From assembly GCF_004000985.1 (NCBI RefSeq), contig NZ_BIMH01000006.1:117722-181721 (forward strand): a DNA stretch of 64,000 bases, written 5' to 3'. This document shows positions 1 to 8,108 of the stretch, piece by piece (the first letter of the stretch is position 1; the number at the start of each line of letters is the position of its first letter). The stretch comes from Paenibacillus validus NBRC 15382. GTDB taxonomy: Bacteria; Bacillota; Bacilli; Paenibacillales; NBRC-103111. Under the pieces are notes generated by a model. It did no database searches. It saw only the letters and a program-made list of their open reading frames with translations, and had not been told where the DNA came from. The position numbers were made by a program, and so were the translations under genes.

Positions 1-58
1 TCGTAAATGCAAGCTGCTCGTGCCCTGCGTAATTGTAACGAACAGGTGTTTCGCACCA

Positions 59-89
59 AAGCACACCTTCCCGCCCGGGAGGTGTGCTT
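59..89 (-). terminator. hairpin after the spore-protein gene
   Basis: A GC-rich inverted repeat (arms 59-72 and 77-89, AAGCACACC paired with GGTGTGCTT) lies just beyond the stop of the spore-protein gene. The T run after it is weak, so termination is likely but not certain. Confidence 0.5.
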
Positions 90-114
90 CTTGATCATCG
101 CGGCGCTAAACCGT

Positions 115-393
115 TTATTTTCCTGCCAGCCGCTCCTGCGCCATCCGGATCATCTCGCGCACCATCGCGCCCCCGATTTGCCCGCCGATTTGCCCGGCCT
201 GCTCCGTAGACAAATGGCCGTTGCCGTTCGGTTGGAGCGGTATGCCGAGAGATCGGGCCACCTCGTACTTGACGTTGTCCGGTTGCGCGGAATTCGTGCT
301 GTATCCCTCCCTGCGCATCACTTCGGCCTTGAATTGGTCCAGGGCGTAACCGGCCCCGGGCACAACGGTTCTTCTGCTTCTTCTTCTGGCCAT
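115..393 (-). CDS. alpha/beta-type small acid-soluble spore protein
   Basis: A 92-residue protein of the family that coats DNA in dormant spores and protects it from UV and chemical damage. Family marks are visible: a basic N-terminus (MARRRSRRTVVPGA), a central segment with LDQFKAEV, and the C-terminal block GGQIGGAMVREMI. The ATG at 393 is chosen because AAGGAGGA sits about 8 bases upstream; an ATG 39 bases further out has no such site. It is divergent from the SplB-like radical SAM gene, which suits a shared DNA-protection theme. Expression in the forespore is known for the family; no sigma-G promoter could be placed with confidence. Confidence 0.93.
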   Translation of the reverse strand: MARRRSRRTVVPGAGYALDQFKAEVMRREGYSTNSAQPDNVKYEVARSLGIPLQPNGNGHLSTEQAGQIGGQIGGAMVREMIRMAQERLAGK

Positions 394-426
394 TCTGCCA
401 TCCTCCTTACCGTTTTGCAGTTCTTG

Positions 427-455
427 TTGCAAAGGAAGTAAAGCTGCGATATGAT
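427..455 (+). promoter_or_regulatory. sigma-A-type promoter of the radical SAM gene
   Basis: A -35 TTGCAA (427-432), a 17-base spacer and a -10 TATGAT (450-455) are followed by a LexA-like palindrome and then the radical SAM gene. Confidence 0.6.
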
Positions 456-461
456 AAAAAT

Positions 462-477
462 AAGAACATATGTTCTT
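462..477 (+). promoter_or_regulatory. LexA/SOS-box-like operator
   Basis: The perfect 16-base palindrome AAGAACATATGTTCTT begins 6 bases after the -10 and covers the expected transcription start. It keeps the GAAC-N4-GTTC core of the B. subtilis LexA box (CGAACN4GTTCG); only the outermost C/G pair differs. Its place implies SOS repression of the radical SAM gene; the divergent spore gene could also be affected. Confidence 0.65.
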
Positions 478-505
478 GTCAATCCTTCCTTTCGAGGTGT
501 ACGAT

Positions 506-1453
506 ATGAGAGCGAACTATGAGCCGATAAACGCGAAGCAGGTTTTGAATCCCGTCAAAAGTCCCTCGATGCCGTTCGACTGGTCGATTAACCCGTACCG
601 CGGATGCCAGCACGGTTGTAGTTTTTGTTATGCCAGGTCAACTCATACATTCCTGGGATTGGATACGGACGATACCTTCCAACGCCATATCTTGTTCAAG
701 CAAAATGCGGCCGCGGCGCTGGAATCGCAGCTGGAACGCATGCTTCGCCAGAAGAACGGACGAAGCCGCATCGGCAAAGTGGCGATCGGGACCGCCACCG
801 ATCCTTATCAGCCGCTCGAGAAGAACGAGCAGCTTACGCGCCAATGCCTTGAAGTGTTGGCCGCCTATCATATTCCGGCCAGCATTACAACCCGTTCCCC
901 CCTTGTTTTACGGGATGTGGACCTGCTGCGGAAAATTCCCGGCTGCACCGTGAACGTAAGCGTGAACACGCTGGACAAATCGGTATGGCGCAGCTTCGAG
1001 CCGATGTCGCCCGCGCCCGAACCGCGACTGGACACGGTGCGCCGCTTGCGGGAGCATGGCGTGGACGCCGGCGTGTTTCTGGCGCCGATGCTGCCTTGGA
1101 TCACGGACGGGGCCGAGCAATTGGAGCCGCTCGTCGGGCGCATCGCGCAAAGCGGCGCCACCTTCGTAATGGGCTCCGTCCTCCGCTTGAACACCGCCGC
1201 GGTGAAATCATGGTTTTTTCATTCGCTTCGCCTGCATTACGCTCCGCTAGTAAGCCGGTATGCGCAGCTGTATGCAGGCTCGCCGTCGGCGCCGAAGCCA
1301 TACCGCGAGCAGGTTATGGAACGGCTGGACCGCCTGCTGCAATCGAACGGGCTAACGGCCTATAAACCGCTGTCGGGTCAGCATACTAGTCCGAGCCCTG
1401 ACAACGCAAAAAACACCGAACAACGTCCGGTGCAGCTGACTTTCGATATTTAA
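506..1453 (+). CDS. SplB-like radical SAM protein
   Basis: A 315-residue radical SAM protein of the COG1533/Rv2578c group, related to spore photoproduct lyase. The cluster motif CQHGCSFC (C-x3-C-x2-C) near residue 38 binds the [4Fe-4S] cluster, followed by GTATDPYQPLE and the TTRS segment typical of the group. The ATG at 506 follows GAGGTG; an earlier in-frame ATG at 470 lies inside the operator region and is less likely. The substrate is not known for this branch. The SOS-like box supports a role linked to DNA damage, but that is an inference. Its stop overlaps the convergent permease stop by 4 bases. Confidence 0.85.
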   Translation: MRANYEPINAKQVLNPVKSPSMPFDWSINPYRGCQHGCSFCYARSTHTFLGLDTDDTFQRHILFKQNAAAALESQLERMLRQKNGRSRIGKVAIGTATDPYQPLEKNEQLTRQCLEVLAAYHIPASITTRSPLVLRDVDLLRKIPGCTVNVSVNTLDKSVWRSFEPMSPAPEPRLDTVRRLREHGVDAGVFLAPMLPWITDGAEQLEPLVGRIAQSGATFVMGSVLRLNTAAVKSWFFHSLRLHYAPLVSRYAQLYAGSPSAPKPYREQVMERLDRLLQSNGLTAYKPLSGQHTSPSPDNAKNTEQRPVQLTFDI

Positions 1454-2214
1454 CGATTCGCATCCTCCGTGACCCTAAGCCGGGAGTCGGCGGTAAACCA
1501 TAACTTATAGCTGATCAGGCTGAGCAGCATCGCTGTCAATGCGGCCGAAGAAGCCAGAATGAACATGATCAGCACCTGGTAGCGCACCGCTTCGATCGGG
1601 TCCGCCCCGGCTACGATCATGCCGGTCATCATCCCCGGGAGCTGTACCAGTCCGACGGTTTTCATCCCGTCCACCGTCGGAATCATGCTGGCGCGAACCG
1701 CACGCTTCAGCGAGCCTTGAACCGCCTGCCGGGCCGTAGCTCCCAAGGCGAGCAGCGTCTCCATCTCACCGCGCGACGTCTCCATCTCGCGCTTCATTTG
1801 ACTCAAGAACAAGCCCGATACGATCATCGCGGTGCCGATCGTGATGCCGCTGATCGGGATTATGTATTGGGCAGTCGGTTCAATCATGCGCAGCACGAGC
1901 AGCAATCCGATCGTAACCGCTTCAGTGCAGCCGATCGCCGCCGCGATCCGAAGGCGTAAGCCCTTCAGCCGTTTGGCCCGTCCGCCGGCATTCCATGAGG
2001 CTACGCCGATCATCATCAGCACGAGCAGCACGATGAGCGCGGGATGCCGCGAATCGAATACGAAGTGCAGCACATAACCGATGGCAAGCAGTTGAACGGC
2101 GGAACGAATCGTGCCGATCGCAATTTCTTTCTCCAATCCGAGCTTCTGGCGAATGGATAGAACCATTGTCACCGCCACGAAGATCAAGGTGCAGGCAAGC
2201 GCGGCGTTAGACAT
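1450..2214 (-). CDS. fetB: FetB/YbbM-type ABC permease
   Basis: A 254-residue membrane protein of the UPF0014 family with about seven hydrophobic segments. It pairs with the ATPase encoded just upstream; E. coli FetAB is a putative iron exporter. The ATG at 2214 is preceded by AAGGATG and overlaps the end of the ATPase gene by 8 bases, implying translational coupling. The longer reading to 2322 runs inside the ATPase gene and is rejected. Family is clear; the transported ion is inferred from homologues. Confidence 0.88.
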   Translation of the reverse strand: MSNAALACTLIFVAVTMVLSIRQKLGLEKEIAIGTIRSAVQLLAIGYVLHFVFDSRHPALIVLLVLMMIGVASWNAGGRAKRLKGLRLRIAAAIGCTEAVTIGLLLVLRMIEPTAQYIIPISGITIGTAMIVSGLFLSQMKREMETSRGEMETLLALGATARQAVQGSLKRAVRASMIPTVDGMKTVGLVQLPGMMTGMIVAGADPIEAVRYQVLIMFILASSAALTAMLLSLISYKLWFTADSRLRVTEDANR

Positions 2215-2959
2215 TCGCTTCATCCTTTCCGGCCGCAGGCCACTCGATGAAACGACGAGCCGGTTCCGTTTCCGGTTGCCGGAAGAACGCCGCCGTATCG
2301 CCCTGTTCCAGCAGCTGTCCATCGGCCATAAACCAGACGCGATCGCTGACTTGCTTCGCTTGCTCCAAATCGTGCGTGATCCAGACGCAGGCGGTGCCCT
2401 CCCGCTCCGACCACGCGTTCAGCCACTGTTCGACGGCGCGTTTGCTGCCGGGATCCAGGGATGCCGTCACTTCGTCCAGCAGCAGCACGTCGGGACGGGC
2501 AAGCAGCGTACGAACCAGGGCAGTGCGCTGCTTCTCTCCGCCGGACAGCTCGGACGCCGGCTTGCTCCAGGCGAGAGCTCCGAGGCCTAATGCCTCCATG
2601 CACGTGCGGGCAAGCTCCCGGTCAAACGGGGTGCCATGCAAGCGGCTGACCGTCCGCAGGTTGTCCTCGACGCTTCCGGTCAACATCACGGCCTGCTGCG
2701 CAACGTAGCTCACCTTAGCTCTCCATTCCTGCGGCTTCCAATTGTCGGCTGGCTGACCGTGCAGCGATAGACCGCCTTCGTCCATGGCGTCCAGCCGGGC
2801 GATGATACGCAGCAGCGTCGTTTTGCCTTGCCCGGACACGCCGAGCAAGGCTACCCGCTGACCGCGATGGACCTCTGCGGTAATCCCTTGAAACAAATAA
2901 CGGTCGGGGGCTTCGTGCCGGCGTTTGGATAATTGATCGATCGATAAGAAAACAGTCAA
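2207..2959 (-). CDS. fetA: FetA/YbbL-type ABC ATPase
   Basis: An ABC ATPase of about 250 residues with Walker A GVSGQGKTT, signature LSGGE, Walker B VLLLDE and a switch His in WITHD. A TTG start at 2959 is preferred because GGGAGG lies 9 bases upstream, whereas the ATG at 2992 has no ribosome binding site. It overlaps fetB and forms a two-gene unit, as in the FetAB system that counters iron or oxidative stress in E. coli. Confidence 0.87.
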   Translation of the reverse strand: MTVFLSIDQLSKRRHEAPDRYLFQGITAEVHRGQRVALLGVSGQGKTTLLRIIARLDAMDEGGLSLHGQPADNWKPQEWRAKVSYVAQQAVMLTGSVEDNLRTVSRLHGTPFDRELARTCMEALGLGALAWSKPASELSGGEKQRTALVRTLLARPDVLLLDEVTASLDPGSKRAVEQWLNAWSEREGTACVWITHDLEQAKQVSDRVWFMADGQLLEQGDTAAFFRQPETEPARRFIEWPAAGKDEANV

Positions 2960-3111
2960 AGAAAAGGACCTCCCGATTAAATGATCCGTCACGATAACAT
3001 CGATTCGTGATACATACAGATCATTATGGGCGCTTATCTGCGGGAATGCACCAGTTTAGAATAAATCCGCCAAGAGAGAAATCCGGGAACTTTCCTCTTG
3101 CCCCTTCACTG

Positions 3112-4131
3112 TTACGAGCCCCGGTGGTATTGTTCCACCAGCTTGTCGAGCCTGCCGATCTGGTAGCCGTAATCGAAGAGCGACGTAGCCACGATCGCCA
3201 AGCGCAAATCCTCGTCCGGGCGCTCCCGGTTCTCCGCCATCATTTCGCGCATAAACCGGTTGCTGTCGGCTTCCACGCGCTCGATTTCCGGCGGCTCGGT
3301 TTCCTTCAGCTTTTCATCAAATTTCAGCAGCACATGCTCGTGAAACTTAATGAGCTTCTCCAGATGCCGGTCGAAGGCCTTATCAATCTCCTCGCTCCGG
3401 TCGGCCTGAAAATAATGCTGCTCCACTGCCTCGAGCACATCAAGCCCCTTGCGCAGCGTCGCATGCATCTGCTGGTACACGACGAGATCGCGGATTTTGC
3501 TGAATTTGGCGCCCTTCAGCTTCTTGTACTCCTCTTCGAGCAGCTTGAATTTGGCCTCGATTCCGCCGAGCGCGTCCTCCAGCTTCCGCTTCTCGTCGCG
3601 AAACACGCTCTCCTTCAGCTCGTCGGACACGGCCGTCCGGAGCAGCAGCGAAAGCTTCGCGAACACGCTTTCGATCTGCGCCACGAACTGTTCCCGAGGA
3701 TTCGGGGGAATGAAGAAAATGTTGATCAGCGATGCCGTTCCGATCCCGATCAATATTTGCAAAAAGCGGTTCAACGCAAACTGCCATTGGCCGGATGCTT
3801 CCATGACCGCAATGACCGTGACAAGCGTCAGCCCGACGGTCTCCTCCATTTTCAGCTTTAAGCAAATCATGATGACCAGCACGCACATAAGCCCGATTGC
3901 GAACGGGTCTTTCGATAAATACATACCTGCCCCAAGCGCGAGCACCGCGCCCAGCGTATTCGTCTGCAGCTGCTCAAGAAAGTGGCGCCAGGAACGATAA
4001 ATCGTCGGCTGCATCGCAAAAATGGCTGCCACCGCGGCAATAACCGGCGAAGAGATGTGCAAAAACGAACTGATGTATAAGGAAACGGTTACTGCAATCC
4101 CGGTTTTCAGCATACGCGCGCCGAACGTCAC
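3112..4131 (-). CDS. aromatic acid exporter family (FUSC-like) membrane protein
   Basis: A 339-residue protein with about five N-terminal membrane helices (residues 8-150) and a long, charged, helical cytoplasmic half rich in K and E. This is the layout of the Bacillota aromatic acid exporter family (ArAE_1 with its C-terminal domain). The start is a GTG at 4131 with AAGGAGGG 6 bases upstream. A promoter about 360 bases upstream implies a long leader. Members are proposed efflux proteins; no substrate can be assigned. Confidence 0.82.
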   Translation of the reverse strand: MTFGARMLKTGIAVTVSLYISSFLHISSPVIAAVAAIFAMQPTIYRSWRHFLEQLQTNTLGAVLALGAGMYLSKDPFAIGLMCVLVIMICLKLKMEETVGLTLVTVIAVMEASGQWQFALNRFLQILIGIGTASLINIFFIPPNPREQFVAQIESVFAKLSLLLRTAVSDELKESVFRDEKRKLEDALGGIEAKFKLLEEEYKKLKGAKFSKIRDLVVYQQMHATLRKGLDVLEAVEQHYFQADRSEEIDKAFDRHLEKLIKFHEHVLLKFDEKLKETEPPEIERVEADSNRFMREMMAENRERPDEDLRLAIVATSLFDYGYQIGRLDKLVEQYHRGS

Positions 4132-4665
4132 GATGATCCCTCCTTGTGAGCTAATGAACCGTCAGTCGAATCCGGAAGCGATCGTCGCCTCATCTGCGGC
4201 GTACCGGACCAGCTCTTCCCCAAGTGACGAGGCTATTATCCCGGCTTCAAGCGCGCAATCGCAGGCGCTGCAGCGGAACGTTCCGCCGCCGGACACGACG
4301 ATGTATGAGGTCGTAGTCGAGAGCAGCTGCGGCCTGACTTGATGGCCGGCCGACGGCTCCAGCGTGCCCGCGGGAGAACGCGGACTGTTCCCCTTTGGCC
4401 GGACCCGGTCAGCAGCGAATCGTATTCGATACGTGCGGCAAGCGGGGCGGCTCTCGGTTGCGGCTGCGCTCGAAACTACATCTGTCTCTAGCGATTATAC
4501 CGGGCTTAAGCCGCTCTAGCAACCGTCAAATCGGCGGCAGCGGCCTGTATCCGCCCTATCCGGATCCTATCCCAATCTATATCGAAAAGGAGGTTCTCCA
4601 GATGCGCTTCGGGCACATGCCGACGCCGCGCTGAAGCCATTAAAGGCTTGCCCGGCGGGCCGCCA
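4132..4665. other. intergenic region with no secure gene
   Basis: Between the exporter-family gene and modB. Several open frames exist on both strands, but none has a start with a proper ribosome binding site except a 10-codon ORF at 4602-4634 (+), which has AAAAGGAGG 9 bases upstream. The minus strand carries a good promoter (4494-4522), so most of the region is probably the exporter gene's leader. A minus-strand frame without a start codon (about 4157-4487) has protein-like composition, including two close cysteine pairs. Confidence 0.4.
4494..4522 (-). promoter_or_regulatory. sigma-A-type promoter of the exporter-family gene
   Basis: On the minus strand, -35 TTGCTA, a 17-base spacer and a perfect -10 TATAAT. 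It points toward the GTG at 4131, leaving a leader of about 350 bases. Confidence 0.6.
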
Positions 4666-5343
4666 TTAACGTCGGCTGAAACCCGGCCTGCCCGCCGCGT
4701 ACAGCATCGCAAAGCTGATCGCGATCATGGCGAAACACCAGAGCCAGGCCAAGCCCAGGTTGCCGGCATCGACCGCGAAGTAAATGGCGGTCGGTACGGT
4801 TTGCGTGCGGCCCGGGATATTGCCCGCCAGCATGAGCGTCGCGCCGAACTCCCCGAGCCCGCGCGCAAAGCCGAGCACATAACCGGACACGAGCGAACGC
4901 CACGCTAAAGGAAGCGTAATAAACCGCAGCACCTGCCGCTCGCTCGCCCCCATCGAACGGGCGGCATCCTGCAGATCGGCGTCGGCCGACTGAAAACCGA
5001 CCTTCAACGTCTGGTACACGAGCGGGAAGGCGACGACGACGGCGGCGATGACGGCCGCTCCCCAGCTGAACACGATGGACTGTCCGAAGACGTTCTCGAA
5101 CAGCCGACCGACCGGACTCTGCCGACCGAACACGACGAGCAGTACGAACCCTACGACGGTCGGGGGGAGCACCAGCGGCAGCATGATGAACGTCTCCACG
5201 ATCGTCCTGCCCCGGAATTTCGCCAGACTCATGCGCCATGCGACCCAAGCGGCCGCGACGAAAACGACGGCGCTGGCGATTAGCGAAACCTTCAGCGACA
5301 AGGCCACCGGCTCAAGGAAGGCAGCCCCATTCATCCTGCTCAT
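4666..5343 (-). CDS. modB: molybdate ABC transporter permease ModB
   Basis: A 225-residue permease with five or six membrane helices and the cytoplasmic loop DAARSMGASERQVLRFITLP that docks the ATPase, followed by RGLGEFGATLMLAGN, a ModB signature. It begins 2 bases after the modA stop. No modC ATPase gene is adjacent, so the ATPase must be elsewhere, as in B. subtilis where the homologous YvgLM pair also lacks one. Confidence 0.93.
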   Translation of the reverse strand: MSRMNGAAFLEPVALSLKVSLIASAVVFVAAAWVAWRMSLAKFRGRTIVETFIMLPLVLPPTVVGFVLLVVFGRQSPVGRLFENVFGQSIVFSWGAAVIAAVVVAFPLVYQTLKVGFQSADADLQDAARSMGASERQVLRFITLPLAWRSLVSGYVLGFARGLGEFGATLMLAGNIPGRTQTVPTAIYFAVDAGNLGLAWLWCFAMIAISFAMLYAAGRPGFSRR

Positions 5344-5345
5344 CG

Positions 5346-6134
5346 TTATCGTCCCGGCAGGCGGAAGCCGTATTTGACGAAGACAGACGAAGCCGCTTCA
5401 GACTGCAAATACGTGTACAGCCGCTTCGCTTCCTCCGGATGCTTCGACGCTTTCACCAAACCGATCGGATATTCGATCGCGCTATAGCTTTTCGGGTCGA
5501 TCGTGAACGCCACCTTCGCCTTCGTGGACGCCAGCGCATCGGTTTTATAAACGATTCCGGCCTCCGTGTTGCCCGTCTCCACGTAACTCAGCACTTGCCG
5601 GACATCCTTGGCATATACGATCTTCGCCTGAACCGCATCCCACAGCTTCTGATATGTAAGTGCTTCCTTTGCGTAGGCGCCGGCCGGTACCGATTCCGGT
5701 TGACCGACCGCAAGCTTTTTCACTGCAGGCTCGGCCAGCTGTTCGAGCGAGGCGAGCGATACGCCGCCGTCCGCCGGAACGACGACGACGAGCTCATTGG
5801 TCAGCAGATTCGATTGCCACTTGCCATCGATAAGCCCCTTCTCGAGAAGAGCTGCCATTTGCTTATTCCCGGCGGAAATAAACACGTCGCTCGGCGCCCC
5901 CTGCTCGATTTGCTGCTGCAGCGTGCCCGACGCTCCCAAATTAAAAGTCAGCTTGATGTCGGGATTATGGAGCTCAAAGTCGGCTTGAACCTCCTTCAAG
6001 CTGTCCGTTAAGCTCGCGGCCGCCGATACGACCAGCTCTACCTGAGGAGCAGGCTTCCCGGCCGTACACCCCGTCATCGTCGCAACCCCAAACAGAATCA
6101 AACAAATGAATATCCTTCGCATTAACCCGGTCAT
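5346..6134 (-). CDS. modA: molybdate-binding lipoprotein ModA
   Basis: A periplasmic-type binding protein for molybdate or tungstate. It has a lipoprotein signal: charged MRRIF, a hydrophobic core and lipobox TMTGC. The ligand-site block VSAAASLTDSLKEV and the later GASGTLQQQIEQGAPSDVFIS are ModA hallmarks. The start at 6134 follows AAGGGG directly; an ATG at 6122 is equally plausible and keeps the signal peptide. It is first in a modA-modB unit, divergent from a regulator. Molybdate uptake fits the molybdenum hydroxylase at 49.5-53.2 kb. Confidence 0.92.
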   Translation of the reverse strand: MTGLMRRIFICLILFGVATMTGCTAGKPAPQVELVVSAAASLTDSLKEVQADFELHNPDIKLTFNLGASGTLQQQIEQGAPSDVFISAGNKQMAALLEKGLIDGKWQSNLLTNELVVVVPADGGVSLASLEQLAEPAVKKLAVGQPESVPAGAYAKEALTYQKLWDAVQAKIVYAKDVRQVLSYVETGNTEAGIVYKTDALASTKAKVAFTIDPKSYSAIEYPIGLVKASKHPEEAKRLYTYLQSEAASSVFVKYGFRLPGR

Positions 6135-6211
6135 CCCCTTCGCGCCCCCATTCTTTTTACTTTCATGTCTCGAATTGTAGCACAACCTAAGTTCTATTTA
6201 AATATATTTAG

Positions 6212-6237
6212 TTATAATTAGTTATGTTTAATTATAA
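6212..6237. promoter_or_regulatory. inverted repeat between modA and its divergent regulator
   Basis: TTATAATTA (6212-6220) and TAATTATAA (6229-6237) form a perfect 9+9 inverted repeat with an 8-base spacer in the modA upstream region, where a modA promoter should lie. A candidate operator for the adjacent regulator. Confidence 0.45.
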
Positions 6238-6244
6238 TCAACGC

Positions 6245-6294
6245 GAACATCCCTTCGGCCATCGCTGGAGGGATGTTCTTATTTTCGGTATAAT
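6245..6294 (+). promoter_or_regulatory. inverted repeat and -10 box before the regulator gene
   Basis: GAACATCCC (6245-6253) and GGGATGTTC (6269-6277) are an inverted repeat that could be a hairpin or an operator. It is followed by TATAAT (6289-6294) without a good -35. The start codon lies only about 20 bases downstream. Confidence 0.4.
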
Positions 6295-6315
6295 AGCCTT
6301 AAGGCGGTGAAGCTG

Positions 6316-7260
6316 TTGTCCCACGAACTTTCGTATACAACCGAAGACATTGCAAAAATTTTAAAAATATCCAAGCTCACGGTGTACGATCTGATCAAAA
6401 AAGGCGAATTGCCCGCGTACCGGGTAGGCCGCCAAATGCGCGTCGACGCCGACGACTTGGAACGATATAAGGCCAGAGCGAAGGGCGGGAACCTGCGTCC
6501 GGCCGTCCCTCAGCCCGAGACCGTGCGTCTGGACACGATCCGCGAGACGGCGGGCGTCAGGCCGCTTGTCATTACCGGACAAGACGTGAGCCTCGACATC
6601 TTGACGAAGCATATCGAGAAGCGGACGAAATCGTACCGGCCGCTGCGTTCCCATGTCGGAAGCCTGGACAGTCTCATCGCGATGTATCAAGGCCAAGCCG
6701 ACATCGTCAGCACCCACCTGCTGGATGGAGATACGGGCACGTACAACGTCCCTTATGTCCGCAAGCTGCTGACCGGCCATGCCTACGTCGTCCTCAACCT
6801 TGTCGTGCGGGGGGCAGGTTTATATGTGCGCCGCGGTAATCCGAAGCAGATCTTGGGTTGGGCCGATCTCGCGAGAGACGACATCCGGATCGTGAACCGG
6901 GAAAAGGGTGCGGGAGCGCGCGTGCTGCTCGACGAGCAGCTGCGGCTGCATGCCCTCTCTTCCCGTGATGTGAACGGTTACGACGACGAGGAGTCGAACC
7001 ATCTGGGCGTGGCCGGCAAAGTGGCGAGCGGGGAAGCCGACGCCGGTGTCGGCATCGAGCGGGCGGCGTCGATGGTGGGCGTCGATTTCATTCCGCTTAT
7101 TCAGGAGCGGTACGATCTGGTCATGCTGAAACATCCGCACAATGAGGAATGGATCGGGCTGATCACGGAAATTGTCCGTTCGGATGCTTTCAAGAAAGAG
7201 CTTCGTTCGATCCAGGGGTACGATCTTACGCATACGGGGACGGTCATGTATGAGTGTTGA
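6316..7260 (+). CDS. HTH plus PBP-like molybdate-responsive regulator (YvgK-like)
   Basis: A protein of about 314 residues joining an excisionase-type helix-turn-helix (residues 5-55, TTEDIAKILKISKLTVYDLI and the RVGRQMRV wing) to a periplasmic-binding-protein fold domain (residues 80-310; contains VGSLDSLIAMYQGQADIVSTH). The same design sits beside molybdate genes in B. subtilis (YvgK next to YvgL/YvgM). A TTG at 6316 is preferred because AAGGCGGTG precedes it; a GTG at 6307 is the alternative. It probably senses molybdate and controls the divergent modAB; that role is inferred from neighbourhood and domains. Confidence 0.82.
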   Translation: MSHELSYTTEDIAKILKISKLTVYDLIKKGELPAYRVGRQMRVDADDLERYKARAKGGNLRPAVPQPETVRLDTIRETAGVRPLVITGQDVSLDILTKHIEKRTKSYRPLRSHVGSLDSLIAMYQGQADIVSTHLLDGDTGTYNVPYVRKLLTGHAYVVLNLVVRGAGLYVRRGNPKQILGWADLARDDIRIVNREKGAGARVLLDEQLRLHALSSRDVNGYDDEESNHLGVAGKVASGEADAGVGIERAASMVGVDFIPLIQERYDLVMLKHPHNEEWIGLITEIVRSDAFKKELRSIQGYDLTHTGTVMYEC

Positions 7261-7303
7261 CCGCTGCAATATGTCGAAACGAACATCAAGTCGAGGTGAA
7301 CAC

Positions 7304-8023
7304 GTGGATCAAGAGCTGAACCAAGAGCCAACGGAACCGTATACAGATGCGGAGCTCCCGTCTCATAAACGATGCGCGCACTGTCAGGAAATGAAGCCGC
7401 TTACCGACTTTTTGCGGCGAACCGGCAGACGTTCCGGCAAATCGTCCCGCCGCGGCGCATGCCGCGCTTGCCGGATGGAACGCAAGCCGCAAAGCGGCGA
7501 AACGCCGGGCCAAGAAGCGAGGGCCCGAAAGCGGCCCCGCTCACGCAAGCGGGCCGCCGCCCGGCCAGCGGCTGAGGAGGCGCTTGTTCTTACGCCGAAG
7601 CGGCGGATCAGCCGGCCGCTGCCTATCCCGCCGCCAAGGCCCAAAGGACCGGACGTGTCTGTGCTGCGGGTCAACCGCGAAGGCTTCGTCTGGATGCGGG
7701 GCCGCACGGACAAAGGCCGCCGCTGGCAGCAGGAAACGGATCTTGAAACGGCGGTAACGCTTGTGCGGGAGTTTGCAGCCGTCGTCGTCAACCGGCACAC
7801 GATTCGTCGCGTGTATACCAATAGAATGTTCCGCCTTTACATTTTGACGCGCGACCACTACACCTGCCACTTCTGCGGCGAATACGGCGATACGATCGAT
7901 CATCTGCTCCCCCGTGCCAAAGGCGGCCACACGACGCCCGTCAACTGCGTCTGCGCCTGTCACATCTGCAATCAGGAGAAGGCGGATCGCAGCCTGGATG
8001 AGTTTATCGTATCCGAAGATTAG
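7304..8023 (+). CDS. HNH endonuclease with an N-terminal zinc knuckle
   Basis: About 239 residues. The N-terminus carries two CxxC pairs (CAHC and CRAC), then a basic, Arg/Pro-rich linker, then a C-terminal HNH domain: CHFC, GDTIDHLLPRAKGG (the central DH) and CHICNQEKADRSL. The GTG at 7304 is chosen because GAGGTGA lies just upstream; longer starts run into the regulator gene. Such stand-alone HNH proteins are common in Bacillota and their role is mostly unknown. No intron or intein features surround it. Confidence 0.82.
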   Translation: MDQELNQEPTEPYTDAELPSHKRCAHCQEMKPLTDFLRRTGRRSGKSSRRGACRACRMERKPQSGETPGQEARARKRPRSRKRAAARPAAEEALVLTPKRRISRPLPIPPPRPKGPDVSVLRVNREGFVWMRGRTDKGRRWQQETDLETAVTLVREFAAVVVNRHTIRRVYTNRMFRLYILTRDHYTCHFCGEYGDTIDHLLPRAKGGHTTPVNCVCACHICNQEKADRSLDEFIVSED

Positions 8024-8030
8024 CCATGCC

Positions 8031-8069
8031 AAAGACCGCCCGGATTCCTTCCATCCCGGACGGTCTTTT
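8031..8069. terminator. bidirectional terminator
   Basis: AAAGACCG and CGGTCTTT form the stem with inner CCGG pairing. The flanking A and T runs let it serve both the HNH gene (+) and the convergent membrane-protein gene (-). Confidence 0.8.
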
Positions 8070-8108
8070 CTGCTTGCTAGCGGCGCCGCTCGCCGGTTGC
8101 CGACCAGC

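Noticed and set aside
2111..2590. 159-residue plus-strand ORF
   Set aside because: Lies antisense to the FetA ATPase gene, whose motifs are complete; Arg-rich composition and no ribosome binding site.
4640..5248. 202-residue minus-strand ORF
   Set aside because: Out-of-frame shadow of modB with extreme Arg content.
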